A DNA stretch of 64,000 nt from Linanthus parryae (lineage: Eukaryota; Streptophyta; Magnoliopsida; Ericales; Polemoniaceae), in assembly GCA_023055425.1 (NCBI GenBank), contig JALGPY010000007.1:17308001-17372000 (forward strand), written 5' to 3'. Below are positions 61,680 to 64,000 of the stretch, piece by piece. The position numbers and the translations under genes are program-made. The notes under the pieces are model-generated. The model saw nothing but the letters and a program-made list of their open reading frames with translations, ran no database searches and had not been told where the DNA came from. Each line of letters opens with the position of its first letter. The first letter of the stretch is position 1.

Positions 61680-62153
61680 GTAAAAGACTTATTTCAGTTT
61701 CCACCTTTTCTCAAGTCGTCTTTCCACTCTGAACTCTTGTTGTTAATCTGGTTTAGCTATTGCAATTTATTTTTGATAAGAACTATTTTTACTGTTTCTT
61801 TTGCTGGATTTAGGTCGAAATATTCAAGTGCATTGCGTTTGTTGCAATGGCAGAAAACGATAAAGATCATTGCTCCTGCTATATCAAAATTTGTTGTAAG
61901 TTAAATTTGTATCCTCACTGTTTGGACTTTGGAGTGCCATATATGTACTTCTATATTGTCTAAATATGTTATTCTTTCTATAGGCATAAGAAAGTACAAG
62001 AATAAGTTTACAAGCAAAATAACACTACCAAATAATTGCATTATATTTCTATCACCATAAAAAATTGGTTTACCCATATAAAATCACGTTAGACTCCGTT
62101 TTCTTGTGCTTGACTGGTTTATTATTATTGCACCTGGATCGCATCCAGGGTAG

Positions 62154-62565
62154 GAGCATCTCCAGTAGGTTATTTATTCCAATTTTTTTCAGAAAATTAT
62201 AAAGAATCTGAAATAATGTGGCATCATCTTTGCTAAATATGACTTTAATTTTTTGTTAGGAAAATCAATTTTCTCCCCTATTTACGTGGGTCACAATATG
62301 TTCGCTAAATTTCTCTCATTGTCCCCCACTCTTTTATAATTTAATAGGCACTCAAATTTTTTAGCCATACATATCTCAGCCCATTTTCTCTTTATCCCCC
62401 TCTCCAATGTCAAATTTTATGTCTAAAAATAAACCAAATCCAACTCTACATTATTTTTCATAACGATAGTTGGAGAACACGCTAAAAAATTGGTTATCTC
62501 TTACGCAAAAGGGCAATTTTATCAATAATTGGCCTAACATTTGCCTAATAGTATTGGAGATGCTC
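62154..62565. mobile_element. MITE (B2)
   Basis: Copy of 46,611-47,013. Confidence 0.67.
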
Positions 62566-62591
62566 TAAAGGAGGTTGGTTGCAATAGTTTA

Positions 62592-62933
62592 TGTTGAGAA
62601 GTCCCACATCGGACGTTCAAGAAGAACATAGAGAATTTATAAATGTCCTCGGCTACTCCCCTCATTGCCAATTGGTTTTGAGGTGGAACCCTTGGATTCT
62701 TACATGTTAAGAGAGCCACGGTGTGACTCACACACGTGAATGTAACAACCCACATGCTCACCGTCACCCGCAGACAAAAGATCCACGTGTAGGCCAAAGT
62801 ATACCACACGTGAGGGGGCGTGTTGAGAAGTCCCACTTCGGACATTCAAGAAGAATATAAAGAATTAAAATCGTCTTGGGCTACTCCCCTCATTGCCAAT
62901 TGGTTTTGAGGTGGCACCCCATGGATTCTTGCA
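62592..62933 (+). mobile_element. TRIM retrotransposon (A3 start)
   Basis: Copy of 47,040-47,381, flanks gttta/gttca. Confidence 0.85.
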
Positions 62934-63250
62934 GTTCATAGCAAGTAGAAAATTCTATATCTACTTAATGAAGAAGTATCAAAGGAATACAGTTGGGGTG
63001 TTCACTTGTTGGTTGAACTGACAAATAGACTTGGCAAATCTAGGGCGTCTCCCTGTCAAGTGACACACTACATCGCCGCTGGGGGTGGTGAAAAATAGGA
63101 GGTTTATTGCATTATCATGGGTTGGTGCTGGTAAAGAAGCTATTCCTGAAAGCTAGGTTGTAGGATCTTGGGACACATAATCTCTCACAGGTTAAGGGAT
63201 GGAGCTATGGTATACTTTTACATATAGCCATTCTCGTTGATTAAAATCTT

Positions 63251-63360
63251 AAGGATGGAGTTGTGGAAGTCAAAAGAATAGGTAACGGGTTTAGCCTTTT
63301 TCGGGTTGTTAATATTTGGGGGAAAACCATGTGCTTTTTGACAATTTACTCTATGCGATT
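63251..63360 (+). pseudogene. LINE endonuclease scrap (A3)
   Basis: Same block as at 11,751. Confidence 0.45.
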
Positions 63361-64000
63361 TTTGCATCGATGAAGTGGTGCTACCTTTCTTGATCTCAGG
63401 ATTTCACGTTGTGGGTTTTGTGAAATTTACTCTGTTACTTGTCCGGGTTCTGAAATTTGGGCACAATCACAAGCTTTTTAACAATAACCCATTTATGTGA
63501 ATGCAATGCAGTCTTAAGATTCTTTGATTTGAGTGAGCTTTTAGACTAAGGAATGAATCCATTAATTTAAGAAGCAATGCCGAGAGGGTTTTTTACATGT
63601 AGTGGTTTAGACTGAGAGTGTTACAGTCTCTGCTAGATTGGTACAAAGCCTTGTAATAAAACTTCGGCTCGCGGTGCCTGGACAACGTAAACACGAATGC
63701 AATTGATGACACAAAGCTGGTGTTTCTGTCCCCGTTCAGGGTCCAAGCCAGCCTAGTTATTCTTCTTCTTGATGAAGTATGGCATTGAAATCCGTTTTGA
63801 GAGACTCATCGAGGTAAAATAAAAGAAAAGAAAGGGCATGCGTTGTGAGCAAGAACTTTCCAGATACCTACAAGTCTGGATATAATTCCATTTTTTTTTC
63901 TTGTGGAAAAGGTTGCCAAAATGGACGTATTCCAAGCTTTGAGCTTAGTGTGAAACAATAGAATCTGGGTAGTTAGAGGAGGAAGACGAGGCTGGATTTA

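Larger units (their letters stand above)
54240..62591 (+). repeat. Tandem half-unit B2
   Basis: Copy of B1 with few differences (shorter G-run near 55,820; loss of tatg near 55,004; one extra GT in the microsatellite near 61,190). Unlisted stretches hold no gene. Confidence 0.93.
62592..64000 (+). repeat. Tandem half-unit A3, cut by window end
   Basis: Starts with the TRIM at the same boundary as A2. The window ends about 50 bases before the position of the MULE target, so the state of the third copy is not visible. Confidence 0.9.

Overview
The window is nuclear DNA of a flowering plant, most likely a eudicot. The evidence is spliced genes with GT/AG introns, many plant transposon families (hAT, MULE, MITE, TRIM, LINE and copia relics), CT-rich 5' leaders and an F-box gene family. 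I cannot name the genus from sequence alone.

Layout. 1-6.8 kb is old transposon debris: a LINE endonuclease scrap, a (CT)n microsatellite, a decayed hAT transposase with its AACCGG-rich terminal region, and a 444-bp MITE. 7.66-9.42 kb holds an intact five-exon F-box-like gene. 10-11.1 kb holds a tRNA-derived SINE-like piece and a LINE reverse-transcriptase relic. From 11,148 to the window end is a hierarchical tandem duplication: a ~15.55-kb dimer (half-unit A ~7.2 kb, half-unit B ~8.36 kb) in the order A1-B1-A2-B2-A3(partial). A1/A2 and B1/B2 are almost identical, while A and B are clearly diverged. Each half-unit carries a TRIM retrotransposon, LINE endonuclease scraps, F-box exons, a long inverted-repeat element, a copia 3' fragment, a broken second F-box copy and a MITE. 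B1 and B2 each keep a complete F-box gene; the A copies have lost exons 1-2.

The centrepiece is a 20,377-bp Mutator-like element (12,455-32,831) inserted in A1. It has a perfect 9-bp target-site duplication and short imperfect terminal inverted repeats, and the uninterrupted target is still present in A2 (48,394-48,402). Every gene I could assemble in it is open: a FAR1-type MULE transposase (4 exons, 810 aa, DDE residues, SWIM finger and CCHC knuckle present), two diverged Ulp1-like cysteine protease genes in head-to-head orientation (11 exons, 1122 aa, minus; 10 exons, 1186 aa, plus), and a small GRF-zinc-finger membrane-anchored protein. Between the two protease genes lies a tandem array of six near-identical 717-bp units. 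A short AT-rich motif resembling TTAAnnnTGCTATCTTAA recurs in introns, spacers and both subterminal regions, in mirror orientation in the two halves.

How the parts may work together (inference): the transposase would act on the element ends; the two HMG-box-like/Ulp1 proteins could remove SUMO or SUMO-like tags near chromatin; the recurrent motif resembles in its distribution the dispersed binding sites of anti-silencing factors known from Arabidopsis VANDAL MULEs. The open frames, perfect TSD and surviving empty site suggest a young and possibly autonomous element.
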